Assembly (NCBI GenBank): GCA_021323855.1
Contig: JAJPKE010000017.1
Span: 62,001-126,000, forward strand
Direction of reading: 5' to 3'
DNA from: Chloroflexota bacterium
GTDB taxonomy: Bacteria; Chloroflexota; Ktedonobacteria; Ktedonobacterales; JADMIN01
DNA length: 64,000 bases
The position numbers and the translations under genes were made by a program. Positions 1 to 8,151 of the stretch are shown here, piece after piece. Position 1 is the first letter of the stretch. Every line of letters begins with the position of its first letter. A model generated the notes under the pieces. That model was not told the DNA's origin, made no database searches, and was given only the letters and a program-made list of their open reading frames with translations.

Positions 1-93
1 GAGGCGAAACACCTGCCAGCCCGCCTGTTCCGCCGCCAGCCGTAGCGCGCGTGAGTCATCGGTATAACGCGGGGAGAGCAGTAATGTCGGCAT
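1..93 (-). CDS. N-terminus of a probable ATP-grasp domain protein (cut by window edge)
   Basis: The minus strand shows an AAAGGAG ribosome binding site and an ATG at 91-93, then 31 open codons running off the left edge. The peptide begins MPTLLLSPRYTDDS and continues with an alpha-helical RALRLAAEQAGW stretch. That is how many small ATP-grasp proteins of Chloroflexota and Actinobacteria start: a short beta strand, then a helix that matches positions to residues. Only the first 31 residues are visible and no catalytic motif is in view, so the family is a recognition-based guess. Confidence 0.45.
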   Translation of the reverse strand, partial: MPTLLLSPRYTDDSRALRLAAEQAGWQVFRL

Positions 94-125
94 GCAATGG
101 ATGCTCCTTTGACTACATGATAGAT

Positions 126-282
126 TCCCGGTTGTAAACAGCCTGGGGCCGGAAAACCTCATTCTCGGCTGTAAACAGCCGGAGTACGCGCGAATTGGCT
201 AAAGCCCCGGATCCAGACGACCCACTACCCACAAGGACTTCAGTCTACCCGGTCGTGCGCCGGCAGTTTACTGCCGCGAGTC
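126..282. repeat. Cluster of short AT-loop palindromes (module B type)
   Basis: Between the divergent ATP-grasp-like gene and the end of the SWIM gene lie several micro-palindromes with GC stems and AT-rich centres: GGTTGTAAACAGCC, GGCTGTAAACAGCC, GGCTAAAGCC and CGGCAGTTTACTGCCG. The same architecture recurs near 3.5, 4.6, 6.4 and 38.1 kb. No gene is visible here. Confidence 0.6.
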
Positions 283-286
283 AGCA

Positions 287-760
287 TTATGCCGCATGCG
301 CAGCCAGCAATTGCAGCAGAATCGCGCCGGCATGCCCGCAGGGGTCGCCCTCGCCGCCCGCCGCGCACTCGCAGATGACGCGCCCGATGGGTTCGACGCG
401 CAGATAACACTCGACGCCTACCTGATACTCCGGCTGATCGGAATACGCATGGCCATAGCCATCGCCAATCACCAGCGTGGTGTAGACACGCACGCCTGCG
501 CCGCGCGCCGTCTGCGCGAAGATGCGATGCGCCACCACTCCCTGCTGCACTGCCAGGTCGAGCGCGTTGCGCTGCCACTGGTCACAGTTCGCCAGGATGT
601 TGGGCGCGGGCAACGCGGACCGGCGCACCCAGGGCGGCGGCGCATAGAGCCAGTAGGAGCCAGACGGCAGATAGCTCGCAAAAGCTGGAGGTTGCTGTGA
701 ACGCGGTTGATGGTGGAGCGGAGAGAGAAGCCACGCGAAAAATGTGCTGATCCGGCGCAT
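287..760 (-). CDS. SWIM-type zinc-finger protein (paralogue 1)
   Basis: This 157-residue protein ends in a SWIM-type zinc motif: C-E-C, a nine-residue spacer, then C-G-H (residues about 131-145), followed by a hydrophobic helix. SWIM motifs bind zinc and usually mediate contact with nucleic acid or protein. Upstream of the motif is a block, GVVAHRIFAQTARGAGVRV, that is clearly related to the proteins at 24042-24563 and, more weakly, 34525-35169. There is no signal peptide beyond a short hydrophobic start. The ATG at 760 follows AGAAAGGCGAG. It is the only gene behind the structured leader at 843-1011. No enzyme domain is attached, so it is probably a small binding or regulatory protein; the exact role is unknown. 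Confidence 0.7.
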   Translation of the reverse strand: MRRISTFFAWLLSPLHHQPRSQQPPAFASYLPSGSYWLYAPPPWVRRSALPAPNILANCDQWQRNALDLAVQQGVVAHRIFAQTARGAGVRVYTTLVIGDGYGHAYSDQPEYQVGVECYLRVEPIGRVICECAAGGEGDPCGHAGAILLQLLAAHAA

Positions 761-842
761 AAATGATGCTCGCCTTTCTGAGCATCATCCCTTCAGCGCC
801 CCCGCACGATATCCAGTCATGCTATGCTGCGCGCCCTGCTGG

Positions 843-1011
843 TTGCGCATAAACCAATGGATACCGTATGATGAACATCCGGTTTGGTTGCGGGGACCTG
901 AAAAGATGACGCAATCGAACGGCCTCATGGGCGTTAATGCGCCCTGGGGCCATTCCTCTTTTTTCACCACTTTTTACACAGTTTGTGGGAGCAACCGCTT
1001 TGCTCCCAACG
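843..1011 (-). ncRNA. Structured 5' leader RNA, copy 1 of 3, upstream of SWIM gene
   Basis: Read on the minus strand from the predicted start near 1011. It opens with a hairpin, GGGAGCAA paired to TTGCTCCC over a 5-nt loop. A second stem, AATGGCC paired to GGCCGTT, encloses an inner GGGCG/CGCCC hairpin. Then come GATTGCG and a complementary CGCAACC, and a conserved tail with ACGGTAT and GCGCAA. Copy 2 (24661-24823) shares the 17-nt string GGCCGTTCGATTGCGTC exactly. Copy 3 (34284-34430) keeps the same order and pairing with different bases. The block ends 82 nt before the SWIM start codon. It has no terminal T tract, so it is more likely a cis-acting leader than a free small RNA. I do not recognise it as a known riboswitch class. 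Confidence 0.65.
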
Positions 1012-1017
1012 CAGGCA

Positions 1018-1047
1018 AGCGTACCATAGCGGCGGGCGGCCTGTCAA
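1018..1047 (-). promoter_or_regulatory. Sigma-A type promoter of SWIM gene 1 and its leader
   Basis: On the minus strand there is a -35 TTGACA (1042-1047), an 18-bp spacer and a -10 TACGCT (1018-1023). The same boxes and spacing occur at 24830-24859, and a close version at 34249-34277, each ahead of a SWIM gene. The predicted start is near 1011. Confidence 0.6.
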
Positions 1048-1100
1048 GTGGCGCTGTCTGCTCTCCCCTCTCCTGCGCCCGCGTGTACGCCAGCGCCTGC

Positions 1101-1141
1101 GCTCCCCTCTCCTATGGGAGAGGGGCTGGGGGTGAGGTCAC
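1101..1141. repeat. Module A palindromic repeat at the 3' end of a gene
   Basis: This is a copy of the dispersed repeat whose core is CCCCTCTCCTATGGGAGAGG followed by GGCTGGGGGTGAGGTC. It ends next to the stop codon (1143-1145) of the minus-strand secreted protein. The stem is perfect, but no T tract follows. Confidence 0.8.
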
Positions 1142-1142
1142 T

Positions 1143-2003
1143 TCAGCCGGAGAGGCTCCCCGACGCAATGGCATAGCCGGGCGCAGCAACCGCATAGCTC
1201 CACGCTTTGCTGCCGGGCGTGCAACTCGACTCCTGATCCAAAGTTGGTTCATTCAGCATCGTGCTAGTTATGGGTTGCCACAAAGGGATGGAATCGTATT
1301 CACCGCCCGGACCAATTTGGCAGGAGGTAACTTCCATGTAGTAGAGATGGCTCCGCGCTCCCAACGGAGCCAGAATCGAAACGCTGTGCGGCGACGAGGT
1401 ATCCGATGGGCGCAACACAATGGTGTGGTCGGGTGGAATCACAGGCGCGACGGTGATATGCAGCGCCGGAAAGTGGTCGGCGAATGGGCCAGGATTGCCC
1501 GCATAATCAGTGCTGCCATCTGGTCCAGGTATGGCAGTGAAGAAGGAGCCGGTCTGCGCTGTTATCTCAACGTTGCCGCTCGCCGTGAGTGGCAGAAATT
1601 GCACGAAAGACCACGCCTGACCTGGGTGCAAATCGTTCGAAGAGAACGGGCAATGTATTTCGCCTACATTGAATGATGTATAGGTTGGGTCGTGGCCGCC
1701 AGTCAGGCTTGCATACATGGTCTGGTCGCAAGCGTTGGCGGTTGGCATTCCTTGCACCATATCGGTCGTCTGTGAGGCGTTGGTCAGCGTCAGCCGCACG
1801 GCAAGCAACTCGCTCAGGAAATACGGGCCGGAAGCGACCCGCAGCGAGAGCGTCAGGCCGTTCACCTCAACGATTGACGATGGGCCGTTTATCAGGAGGT
1901 CGCCGCCGTCCGCGCTGGAGACCTGATGCAGCACCAGCGCGCCGCCGAACACCAGCGCGATGACACAGATGCTGACCGTAGCGAACATTCCGCGCCTGCG
2001 CAT
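1143..2003 (-). CDS. Secreted protein of unknown function
   Basis: The 286-residue protein has a basic start (MRRRG) and one hydrophobic helix (residues about 7-25), fitting a signal peptide or membrane anchor. The rest is beta-rich and Ser/Thr/Pro/Gly-rich, with a 'VRLTLTNAS' stretch like the intracellular-proteinase-inhibitor/BsuPI or Ig-like folds that bind outside the cell. Cysteines are few (about five). It is divergent from the oxidoreductase gene that starts at 2247. I cannot assign a function. Confidence 0.6.
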   Translation of the reverse strand: MRRRGMFATVSICVIALVFGGALVLHQVSSADGGDLLINGPSSIVEVNGLTLSLRVASGPYFLSELLAVRLTLTNASQTTDMVQGMPTANACDQTMYASLTGGHDPTYTSFNVGEIHCPFSSNDLHPGQAWSFVQFLPLTASGNVEITAQTGSFFTAIPGPDGSTDYAGNPGPFADHFPALHITVAPVIPPDHTIVLRPSDTSSPHSVSILAPLGARSHLYYMEVTSCQIGPGGEYDSIPLWQPITSTMLNEPTLDQESSCTPGSKAWSYAVAAPGYAIASGSLSG

Positions 2004-2246
2004 AGCATCGCCTCCTCCAACTCCAGCTCATCGCAGCTCATGTAGTCGTTTTAGTGCGCTCTCCTGCCATACTGCTCTACAGGTATACACGCTTCTTCCA
2101 GGCGAGGTGATACAGTGACCTCACCACCAGCTATTGCTCAGTATTGCCAGACCTTGAAGCGACCTGCTACACTGCTGTGCAGAGAGGGAGTGGCCCGCGT
2201 GGGACAAGCATGCGTGCTTGTCTCGATTGATTGGAGCAGCGACGCA

Positions 2247-3392
2247 ATGAATCCATCTGAGCAATCTGGGCAATCTGGGCAAGATACATGGGTCAACAAC
2301 CGTCCCATCCATCCGTGGGTTGCGGCTGGCCAGGGCAAGATTCGCTTTGGCGTGGCGCAAGTCACCGCGATGGATGACTGGCCCGCCTATCTGGAAATCG
2401 TGCGGGCGGCGGAAGAACTCGGCTTCGATTCGTATTGGACGTATGACCATCCCGTCTTCGGCTTTGACTGCTGGACGACGCTGAGCGCGGTGGCGGCGGT
2501 GACAAGCCGGATGCGCCTGGGCACGATGACCACCTGTGTGTATTATCGCAATCCTGCGCTGCTCGCCCGCATGGCTGCCGATGTAGACCGCATCAGCAAT
2601 GGGCGTCTGATTTTGGGTCTGGGCATCGGTGACGACACCCATGAGTTTGAGCAATTGGGGATCGCGGCCCCGCCACTCTCCGAACGCCTGCAAGGATTGG
2701 AGGATGCGATTCAGATCATCGAGGGTCTCTGGCAAAACCCGACCTTCACCTACCACGGCAAGCAGTTTCATGTGGATGGAGCAAGCGCGGCGCCCGGCCC
2801 GCAACAGGCACATGTGCCGCTGATGATCGCTGGCGGCGGCGAGCGCGTGACACTGCGCCAGGTCGCGCAGTACGGCGATGTCGCCAACATGGCGGCGAGC
2901 GTGCTGGCCGGCAACGCCTTTACTCTCGATGACGTGCGGCGCAAATACGCTGCGCTCAAGCGCCACTGCGAGGCGTTAGGCCGCCCCTATGACTCCATCC
3001 TGCGCTCGTTCCTGAACCTGGTCACTATCCTTGCGCCCACCCATGCCCAGGCCGAAGCCAAAGCCGCTACCTTGCCGCCGCCACTACGTGAACTCTTCCG
3101 CACCAGCACGCTGATCGCCACCCCTGACGAGGCCATTGCGCACTATCGCGGTCTGATAGACGCGGGCGCGCAGTATTTCATGACTTCGCTCTGGGGCCAC
3201 GACCTGGAAACGGTGCATCTGCTAGCAGAGCAGGTCATTCCCGTGCTCAACGAGGCAACCGAGGCAAAGAACGTAAACGACGCAAACCAGATGGAGAGCG
3301 CAAGCCGGGCGAACGATGTACACGACGTAAACGCGACAGCCGCCAACGCTGCGCCAGCCAAGCGCAGTTGGTGGCCGTTTGGTAGGCGCTAA
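2247..3392 (+). CDS. LLM-class (luciferase-like) F420-dependent oxidoreductase
   Basis: The 381-residue protein has the luciferase-like monooxygenase/F420-dependent reductase fold. Landmarks are an N-terminal IRFGVAQ strand, the AAEELGFDSYWTYDH segment, a LGTMTTCVYYRNPALLARMAADVD block and GRLILGLGIGD, the typical glycine-rich cofactor-contact region. Such enzymes move hydride between F420H2 (or FMNH2) and small substrates; the substrate here cannot be read. An open frame extends upstream to 2115, but the ATG at 2247 fits the family's N-terminus. The last 45 residues are a low-complexity Asn/Asp/Ala-rich tail (NVNDANQ, ANDVHDVNA) ending in a basic WWPFGRR, probably disordered. Confidence 0.8.
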   Translation: MNPSEQSGQSGQDTWVNNRPIHPWVAAGQGKIRFGVAQVTAMDDWPAYLEIVRAAEELGFDSYWTYDHPVFGFDCWTTLSAVAAVTSRMRLGTMTTCVYYRNPALLARMAADVDRISNGRLILGLGIGDDTHEFEQLGIAAPPLSERLQGLEDAIQIIEGLWQNPTFTYHGKQFHVDGASAAPGPQQAHVPLMIAGGGERVTLRQVAQYGDVANMAASVLAGNAFTLDDVRRKYAALKRHCEALGRPYDSILRSFLNLVTILAPTHAQAEAKAATLPPPLRELFRTSTLIATPDEAIAHYRGLIDAGAQYFMTSLWGHDLETVHLLAEQVIPVLNEATEAKNVNDANQMESASRANDVHDVNATAANAAPAKRSWWPFGRR

Positions 3393-3399
3393 GATGAGA

Positions 3400-3445
3400 G
3401 GCCCCCACCCCCACCCCCTCCCCCGTGCGCGGGAGAGGGGAGCGC
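3400..3445. repeat. Module A repeat after the oxidoreductase stop codon
   Basis: The core is CCCCTCCCCCGTGCGCGGGA followed by GAGGGGAG, starting 8 bp after the stop of the oxidoreductase gene. The trailing GCGCGGGCGCTGG extension is shared with the copies at 12504 and 6219. Confidence 0.8.
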
Positions 3446-3487
3446 GGGCGCTGGTAGGCAAGCGGACGTGGGAGCGGGATGCTGGAT

Positions 3488-3563
3488 ACCTGCTCCTAGC
3501 CCGCGTCGGCGGGTTTCGCGGCCAACGGCCATCCAGGCGCGGTTTCAACCGCTGGCCACCTCA
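3488..3563. repeat. Module B palindromic repeat
   Basis: It contains CCCGCGTCGGCGGGTTTCGC, CCATCCAGGCGCGG and the palindrome GCGGTTTCAACCGC. The same order of elements occurs at 6349-6412 and 38060-38157. It fills the gap between the convergent oxidoreductase and ABC ATPase genes. Confidence 0.7.
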
Positions 3564-3564
3564 A

Positions 3565-4524
3565 TTAGCGTTGCTCACGCATGAGATAGACATAGGCGTC
3601 TTCCAGGCTCGGCTCGATGGACGCCACCTGTCCGTCTCTGGTGGGAGCCTGTGGCTCCCGTTCGCTCACCACGCGGTATTGCACCTGCGCGCCCAGGTGT
3701 TGTGTGGCAATGACCGATAGCTCGCCGTTGCCATCGCCCAGCGGTCTGCCACCCGCCGGCAAGGTCAGCAGCCAGACCTTGCCCTGCGCGGCGGCCACCA
3801 GTTCGCCAAGCGTGCCCTGGAAGCGCACCTGTCCATTCGCCAGCACCGCCAGCCGCTGGCAGGTCTGCGCAACATCCTCAACGATATGGGTGGAGAGCAA
3901 GACGATACGGTTGCCACCCAATTCGGAAAGCAGGTTGCGGAACCTGATACGTTCTTCGGGGTCCAACCCCGCCGTCGGCTCGTCCACGATCAGCAGCCTG
4001 GGATCGTTGAGGAGCGCCTGCGCGATACCCACCCGTCGCTTCATCCCGCCGGAGTACGTCTTCAGCTTGCGGTTGGCCACCTCGCTGAGCGCCACCGTTT
4101 CCAGCAATTGCTCTACGCGTGCCTGGCGCTGCTGCTTGTTGTCCATGCCTTTGAGCAGTGCGATATAGTCGAGGAACTCGCGCGCCGAGAGATCGGGATA
4201 CATCCCAAGTTCCTGCGGCAAATAGCCGAGCAGGCGCTTGATTTGTGTGCGATTGCGGTCGCTGCTGCTGCGGCTGGCGTCTATACCAGCGATGGTGAGC
4301 GTGCCACTGGTGGGGCGCAGGATGCCCGCCAGGATGCGCATCAGCGTCGTCTTGCCAGCTCCATTGGGGCCGAGCAGCCCAAACATGCCCTGCTCGATGG
4401 TCAGATCAACGTTGCGGAGCGCCTGAATGTGGCCGCGATAGACTTTGGAGAGGCCGCTCATCGAAATGGTCATCGGCGGCGTTTGGGCGCTGGTGGCTGG
4501 CGCGACGGTTTGCAGGTTACGCAT
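3565..4524 (-). CDS. ABC transporter ATP-binding protein (ABC-2 exporter type)
   Basis: The 319-residue ATPase has Walker A GPNGAGKT (52-59), the signature YSGGM (157-161) and Walker B LLIVDEP (177-183), followed by an H-loop STHIVED. The C-terminal ~90 residues form the extra domain usual in drug, antibiotic or lipid ABC-2 exporters. The ATG at 4524 is preceded by AAAGGAG. It is the last gene of the minus-strand run ECF sigma, membrane protein, two permeases, ATPase, so it probably energises the two membrane subunits at 4598-6195. The cargo is unknown. Confidence 0.88.
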   Translation of the reverse strand: MRNLQTVAPATSAQTPPMTISMSGLSKVYRGHIQALRNVDLTIEQGMFGLLGPNGAGKTTLMRILAGILRPTSGTLTIAGIDASRSSSDRNRTQIKRLLGYLPQELGMYPDLSAREFLDYIALLKGMDNKQQRQARVEQLLETVALSEVANRKLKTYSGGMKRRVGIAQALLNDPRLLIVDEPTAGLDPEERIRFRNLLSELGGNRIVLLSTHIVEDVAQTCQRLAVLANGQVRFQGTLGELVAAAQGKVWLLTLPAGGRPLGDGNGELSVIATQHLGAQVQYRVVSEREPQAPTRDGQVASIEPSLEDAYVYLMREQR

Positions 4525-4563
4525 GTGCGTGACTCCTTTGGATCATTGAATTGGGCGCGTTCG

Positions 4564-4580
4564 CGGCTTTAAAAAGCCGG
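4564..4580. repeat. Short palindrome between permease and ATPase genes
   Basis: CGGCTTTAAAAAGCCGG is a GC-stem, AT-centre palindrome of the module B type, lying between the permease stop and the ATPase start. On the minus strand it could form a weak intra-operon hairpin. Confidence 0.4.
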
Positions 4581-4597
4581 CGCACGTATCTGTTTAT

Positions 4598-5347
4598 TCA
4601 TGCCTCGTGGCCGAGCAGGTATTCGTTGCTGCGCAAGAGCAATGTGATGCCGATAAAGAACACAACCGCTATGCCGAGCAGAATCAGCCGGTTGGCGAGC
4701 CAGGTATTATACCAGAGCGCGGCGTTTGCCTTGCTGATGGCAGGCACCAGTTCTTCCGTCAGGAAGAGATACAAGCGCTGAGGCACGGCGTTGTTCAGAA
4801 AGTAATTCTTGAAGAGAAACTGCACGATCCAGAGCGCGCCGAGAATCGTCACGCTGGCGGTGCGGCTGCGCAAGAGCAGCGCCAGGAACGCGCCGGCGGC
4901 GATATACCAGCAGACCGGCGTCAGCCAGGTCAACTGCTCCAGCGGCGGCTGAATGACCGGCACCACCCAATAGCCCGTCGCTATCGTCAATCCGGCGATC
5001 ACGGCGCAGAGCGCGACGGACCAGAGCAGCAGCAGCGTTATCCGCCGCCCCATCGTTCCGCGATATGCGTGCGGCAGCGTCAGATGCAACTCGATGGCGG
5101 GGTCCGACTGCACGATGAAGGCGGCGGTCAGCCCAGCGACCAGCGGCAACCCATTTTCCAGCAGCCCCAGGATACCGCGCCCCGTCTGAGAGGTCACTTC
5201 GGCTGGCGATGCCCCGTTGCGGACATAATTGGCGTGAACCAGCAGCGAAAAGCCCAGATAGGCGAGCGTAATGCCCAGCGGCGCGAGATACGTGCCGATG
5301 CCGAGCAACCGTACCTCATAGCGCAGTCGTGCGCGAAATGCGTTCAT
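4598..5347 (-). CDS. ABC-2 type transporter permease subunit
   Basis: This 249-residue membrane protein has about six hydrophobic segments, starting with YLAPLGITLAYLGFSLLV and including SVALCAVIAGLTIATGYWVV and LLGIAVVFFIGITLLL. The cytoplasmic start MNAFRARLRYEVRL is typical of ABC-2 permeases. It ends 73 bp upstream of the ATPase gene and starts 29 bp after the other permease, so the three are probably co-transcribed. The ribosome binding site is weak, and translation may be coupled to the upstream gene. Confidence 0.75.
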   Translation of the reverse strand: MNAFRARLRYEVRLLGIGTYLAPLGITLAYLGFSLLVHANYVRNGASPAEVTSQTGRGILGLLENGLPLVAGLTAAFIVQSDPAIELHLTLPHAYRGTMGRRITLLLLWSVALCAVIAGLTIATGYWVVPVIQPPLEQLTWLTPVCWYIAAGAFLALLLRSRTASVTILGALWIVQFLFKNYFLNNAVPQRLYLFLTEELVPAISKANAALWYNTWLANRLILLGIAVVFFIGITLLLRSNEYLLGHEA

Positions 5348-5376
5348 ACATATTTTCTGCTTTCACTGTAGGACCA

Positions 5377-6195
5377 TTATGCCTGGTCGCGCTGCCAGCG
5401 AACGATGCCCCAGGCGGCGAAGAGCGCAATCAGCGCGCAGCCCAGCAACAGGCCGAGGCTGGCAAAGCCGTTGGTCAGTGGCTCCGGCGCAAAGCTGAAA
5501 CCACGGTAACTGGGCACGCCCAGCGGGAAGAAGCTGCGCGAGATATGCACGCCGCTCGGCGTGAGCAGCGTGCCATTGAGCGTCGGGATGCCAATCTTGG
5601 GATTGAGAAAGTTGCCCCAGAACCAATAGCAGACGAATAGCACCTGATATAGCACTGTCCACATGAAGGTGGGGCAGGCGATGGAGAACGCGCCAACGAA
5701 GAGCACCGCAGGCAGCATCAGCGCCGCGAAGAGCGCCAGCGCCATCGGTAACACGCCGATTGTGTGCCAGTTGGCGAGAATCAGCGCCACACCCACCATG
5801 TAGACCAAGAACAGCGGAACCAACGTCGCCAGCACGCTGCCAAGATACTTGCCGAAGAGGCGCGTACCGACGGTGGTTGGCATCGTATGGAAGAGTTCCT
5901 CCGTGCGGGTCTTGCGGTCGCGGGCATAGCGGTCCGCGATCAGGAGACCGGCAATGATCGGATAGAAGAGCGCATTGAAGGACATCCACTGGGTGACACT
6001 CTGCTCCACGGTTGGCGGTCCGTTGGGAGGGAGATAGAAAGCGTTGAAGTGGTTGAAGAGAAACGGGCAGAGCAGCAACGCGCCGATCCACAGCGCAGGA
6101 CGCCGCAACTGCATCATAAACTCGTAGCGGAACGCGCCACCAAATGCGGCTGGTTGGCTTGTTTGGTTCAATATGCCCAGTTGATTCACGTGCAT
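5377..6195 (-). CDS. ABC-2 type transporter permease subunit
   Basis: The 272-residue protein has six predicted membrane helices. A KTRTEELFHTMPTTVGTRLFGKYLGS motif region follows the second helix, as seen in ABC-2 permeases that pair with antibiotic-type ATPases. The ATG at 6195 follows AAAGGATG. It probably forms a heterodimeric channel with the product of 4598-5347. A long module A/B repeat block separates it from the upstream membrane-protein gene, so internal regulation is possible. Confidence 0.78.
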   Translation of the reverse strand: MHVNQLGILNQTSQPAAFGGAFRYEFMMQLRRPALWIGALLLCPFLFNHFNAFYLPPNGPPTVEQSVTQWMSFNALFYPIIAGLLIADRYARDRKTRTEELFHTMPTTVGTRLFGKYLGSVLATLVPLFLVYMVGVALILANWHTIGVLPMALALFAALMLPAVLFVGAFSIACPTFMWTVLYQVLFVCYWFWGNFLNPKIGIPTLNGTLLTPSGVHISRSFFPLGVPSYRGFSFAPEPLTNGFASLGLLLGCALIALFAAWGIVRWQRDQA

Positions 6196-6218
6196 GTCAT
6201 CCTTTCGGAAGTAGTAGA

Positions 6219-6333
6219 CCTCACCCCCAGCCCCTCCGCTACGCTCCGTCGCCTCCTCCGCAACCCGATGGGTTGCTTCCCGGCTCCGCCGGGCGGAGGC
6301 TCTCTCCCGCGAGGAGAAGGGAGCGCGGACGCT
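6219..6333. repeat. Module A repeat, long form with an inserted segment
   Basis: The usual left part (CCTCACCCCCAGCCCCTCC) is followed by about 65 extra bases. They include CAACCCGATGGGTTG and CGGCTCCGCCG palindromes and end with CGGAGG before the usual right part resumes. A second long copy with a different inserted palindrome lies at 32669-32770. It sits just upstream of the permease gene. Confidence 0.7.
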
Positions 6334-6348
6334 GGCGTGCGGAGAACA

Positions 6349-6412
6349 GATACCGTCTGCTCCGAAGTCCGCGCAGGCGGACTTTGCGGCTGAAAGCCAT
6401 CCAGGCGCGGAT
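6349..6412. repeat. Module B repeat
   Basis: It carries AAGTCCGCGCAGGCGGACTT, GCCATCCAGGCGCGGATTTA and TCCGCC, nearly the same as 38060-38157. It directly abuts the stop codon of the minus-strand membrane-protein gene. Confidence 0.7.
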
Positions 6413-7312
6413 TTATCCGCCGGTCACCATTCTCCGTTCGCGGCGTGGCGCATAGAGCAGCGCCGCCACCAGCAGCGCCGCCGCCAGCGCCAGCGTGACC
6501 GGCGAGGTCTGCCAGAGCGGCGCGATGAGCAGATGCGGCACGAAGTTCTGGTCGAACTGCACCACCTGCGCCACCCAGACCGCCAGCGTGCTGACGAGCG
6601 CCACCAGTGGCCCGAACGCCAGCGACAACAACAGGCTTCCGCTGGAGAGCAGCGCCATTGGGCCGAACCAGAGCGCGGCCACCATCCACGGATTGCCACC
6701 ATGAATCATCACGCTGAGCAGTGTCGCCCCCAGGCTGAGCGCGAGCTGATAGCCCAGCAGCAACCCGATGCGCCCCAGCAGCACGAATCGTTGCGAGACC
6801 GGCGTTGCCTGCGCCAGTTCCAGCCCGGCATCCACCTCCGGCCCATAGATAAAGGCCGTCGAGGCGGGCACGATCAGGGAGAGCAATGCCGCCAGCGCCG
6901 CCGCGCTGCGCACTGGATCATGCAAGGCGAGCGTATAAGCGGCGCTGCCCAGGATGCCGAGCGTCGCGGCGATCCACACGGCGCGGTGAATCACGCGTGG
7001 CTGCCGCCAGATGATCTGCCAGAGTCGCCACGCTGCCCGCCAGTGCTCCACAGCTATGCCGTGTTCGGACTGTTCAGGTTGCGCGGCAGACTGCGTGGCC
7101 ATAGCGGGCGCAGGCAGATGTGGCACAAGCGCAGCCAGCAGGCGTTGCGTCTCTGCGCCGGTCGGCTCCGGCGCGCGCCAGGTCGCCAGTTGCATCAGCA
7201 GCGCCGCATCGTCGGTGGCGCGTTCGGCCTCTGCTGGCGTCTGCGCCTGCTCGCGGAGCGCGCCGGCCAGATGGTCTGTGGTATCCAGCGGCCAGGACTG
7301 TTCAGTTGCCAT
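6413..7312 (-). CDS. Membrane protein of an ECF sigma/ABC exporter operon
   Basis: The 299-residue protein has a cytoplasmic N-terminal region of about 100 residues rich in Ala, Gln and Glu, then five or six hydrophobic segments with short loops, ending in a basic APRRERRM tail. It lacks the H-x3-C-x2-C zinc motif of classical anti-sigma factors. The sigma stop codon and this start codon overlap as TGATG (7310-7314), which implies translational coupling. It may be the sigma factor's membrane partner or a third ABC membrane component; the sequence does not decide. Confidence 0.6.
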   Translation of the reverse strand: MATEQSWPLDTTDHLAGALREQAQTPAEAERATDDAALLMQLATWRAPEPTGAETQRLLAALVPHLPAPAMATQSAAQPEQSEHGIAVEHWRAAWRLWQIIWRQPRVIHRAVWIAATLGILGSAAYTLALHDPVRSAAALAALLSLIVPASTAFIYGPEVDAGLELAQATPVSQRFVLLGRIGLLLGYQLALSLGATLLSVMIHGGNPWMVAALWFGPMALLSSGSLLLSLAFGPLVALVSTLAVWVAQVVQFDQNFVPHLLIAPLWQTSPVTLALAAALLVAALLYAPRRERRMVTGG

Positions 7313-7947
7313 CAACTCACCTTCCTGTCTGCTTGTGGGCGCTCTCGCGTGTTGGGTGTCGTCATCGTTGTCTCATTGGTCCGTTGCGCATCACCACAGG
7401 TCTCCGCCGCCGTAAGTAGCTCGCGTAGCTGGCGCGTGCCCACCGAGAGCCGGGATTTGACGGTGCCCAGCGGCACATGCAGCGCATCGGCGATTTCTTG
7501 CAGGCTGAGGCCGTTGTAGAAGCGCAGCAGCAGCGCCGCGCGATACTCCTCGCTGATCTGGCTGATGGCGCGGGCGACAGCGCGCCCCTGTTCCGCCGCC
7601 AGCGCCAGTTCTTCGGGTCCAGGCACCGGATCGTGCAGCGCCAGCCAGTGTTCTTCCGGCTCATCGGCGGCGTGGCGCACGCTGGCGGACCTGAAATGAT
7701 CGCGGGCGAGGTTGGTGGCAATCGCATAGAGCCACGGCTTGAAGGGTCGCTCCGGCGCGTAGCGGTCCGCCCGCAGCAGCGCCAGAAAGCACTCCTGCGT
7801 CAGGTCTTCCGCCAGCGGTTGATTACCGTTGCAGAGGCGATAGAGATAGCCGAGCAGCGGAGCATGATAGCGTTCGACGAGCGCCGCCAGCGCCGCGCGT
7901 TCGCCCTGCATCACCCGCCGCATCAGTTCTTCGTCGCGCTGTTCCAC
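7312..7947 (-). CDS. RNA polymerase ECF-type sigma factor
   Basis: The 211-residue protein has a region 2 with ALVERYHAPLLGYLYRL and DLTQECFLALLR, an RPFKPWLYAIATNLARDHFR core, and a region 4 with LLLRFYNGLSLQEIADAL and GTVKSRL, the helix-turn-helix that reads the -35. The best start is a GTG at 7947. Module A ends 4 bp upstream and its G-rich strand would act as the ribosome binding site. It heads the operon whose later genes encode an ABC exporter, so it probably switches that exporter on in response to an envelope or drug signal. No standard anti-sigma gene is adjacent. Confidence 0.88.
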   Translation of the reverse strand: MEQRDEELMRRVMQGERAALAALVERYHAPLLGYLYRLCNGNQPLAEDLTQECFLALLRADRYAPERPFKPWLYAIATNLARDHFRSASVRHAADEPEEHWLALHDPVPGPEELALAAEQGRAVARAISQISEEYRAALLLRFYNGLSLQEIADALHVPLGTVKSRLSVGTRQLRELLTAAETCGDAQRTNETTMTTPNTRERPQADRKVS

Positions 7948-7951
7948 AACT

Positions 7952-7993
7952 ACCCCCACCCCCAGCCCCTCCCCCGTGCGCGGGAGAGGGGAG
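7952..7993. repeat. Module A repeat abutting the sigma factor start codon
   Basis: On the minus strand the repeat ends GGGGCTGGGGGTGGGGGTAG, immediately before TT-GTG, the likely start codon. Its purine-rich end is the only Shine-Dalgarno-like sequence available to the gene. Confidence 0.75.
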
Positions 7994-8151
7994 TCAGAAG
8001 GCTTCCGGTTCGCATATCGCTCACCATGTGCGCCCTATCGTAAGCGGTACGGAGGTCACGCGCAAAAGGTTCGCGGATAGCGATACAATAGTCTTCCAGA
8101 ACAGCACATTTCGCGCAAATCATCTGCGAGGAATCGTGGTAGAGAGGTTCT

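Noticed and set aside
744-1676. 310-codon plus-strand open frame
   Set aside because: It runs antisense through the leader RNA, a module A repeat and the secreted-protein gene, and its composition is not protein-like. Frame openness follows from the high GC content.
2115-2246. Upstream extension of the F420-type oxidoreductase start
   Set aside because: The extra 44 residues do not resemble the family; the ATG at 2247 gives the expected N-terminus.
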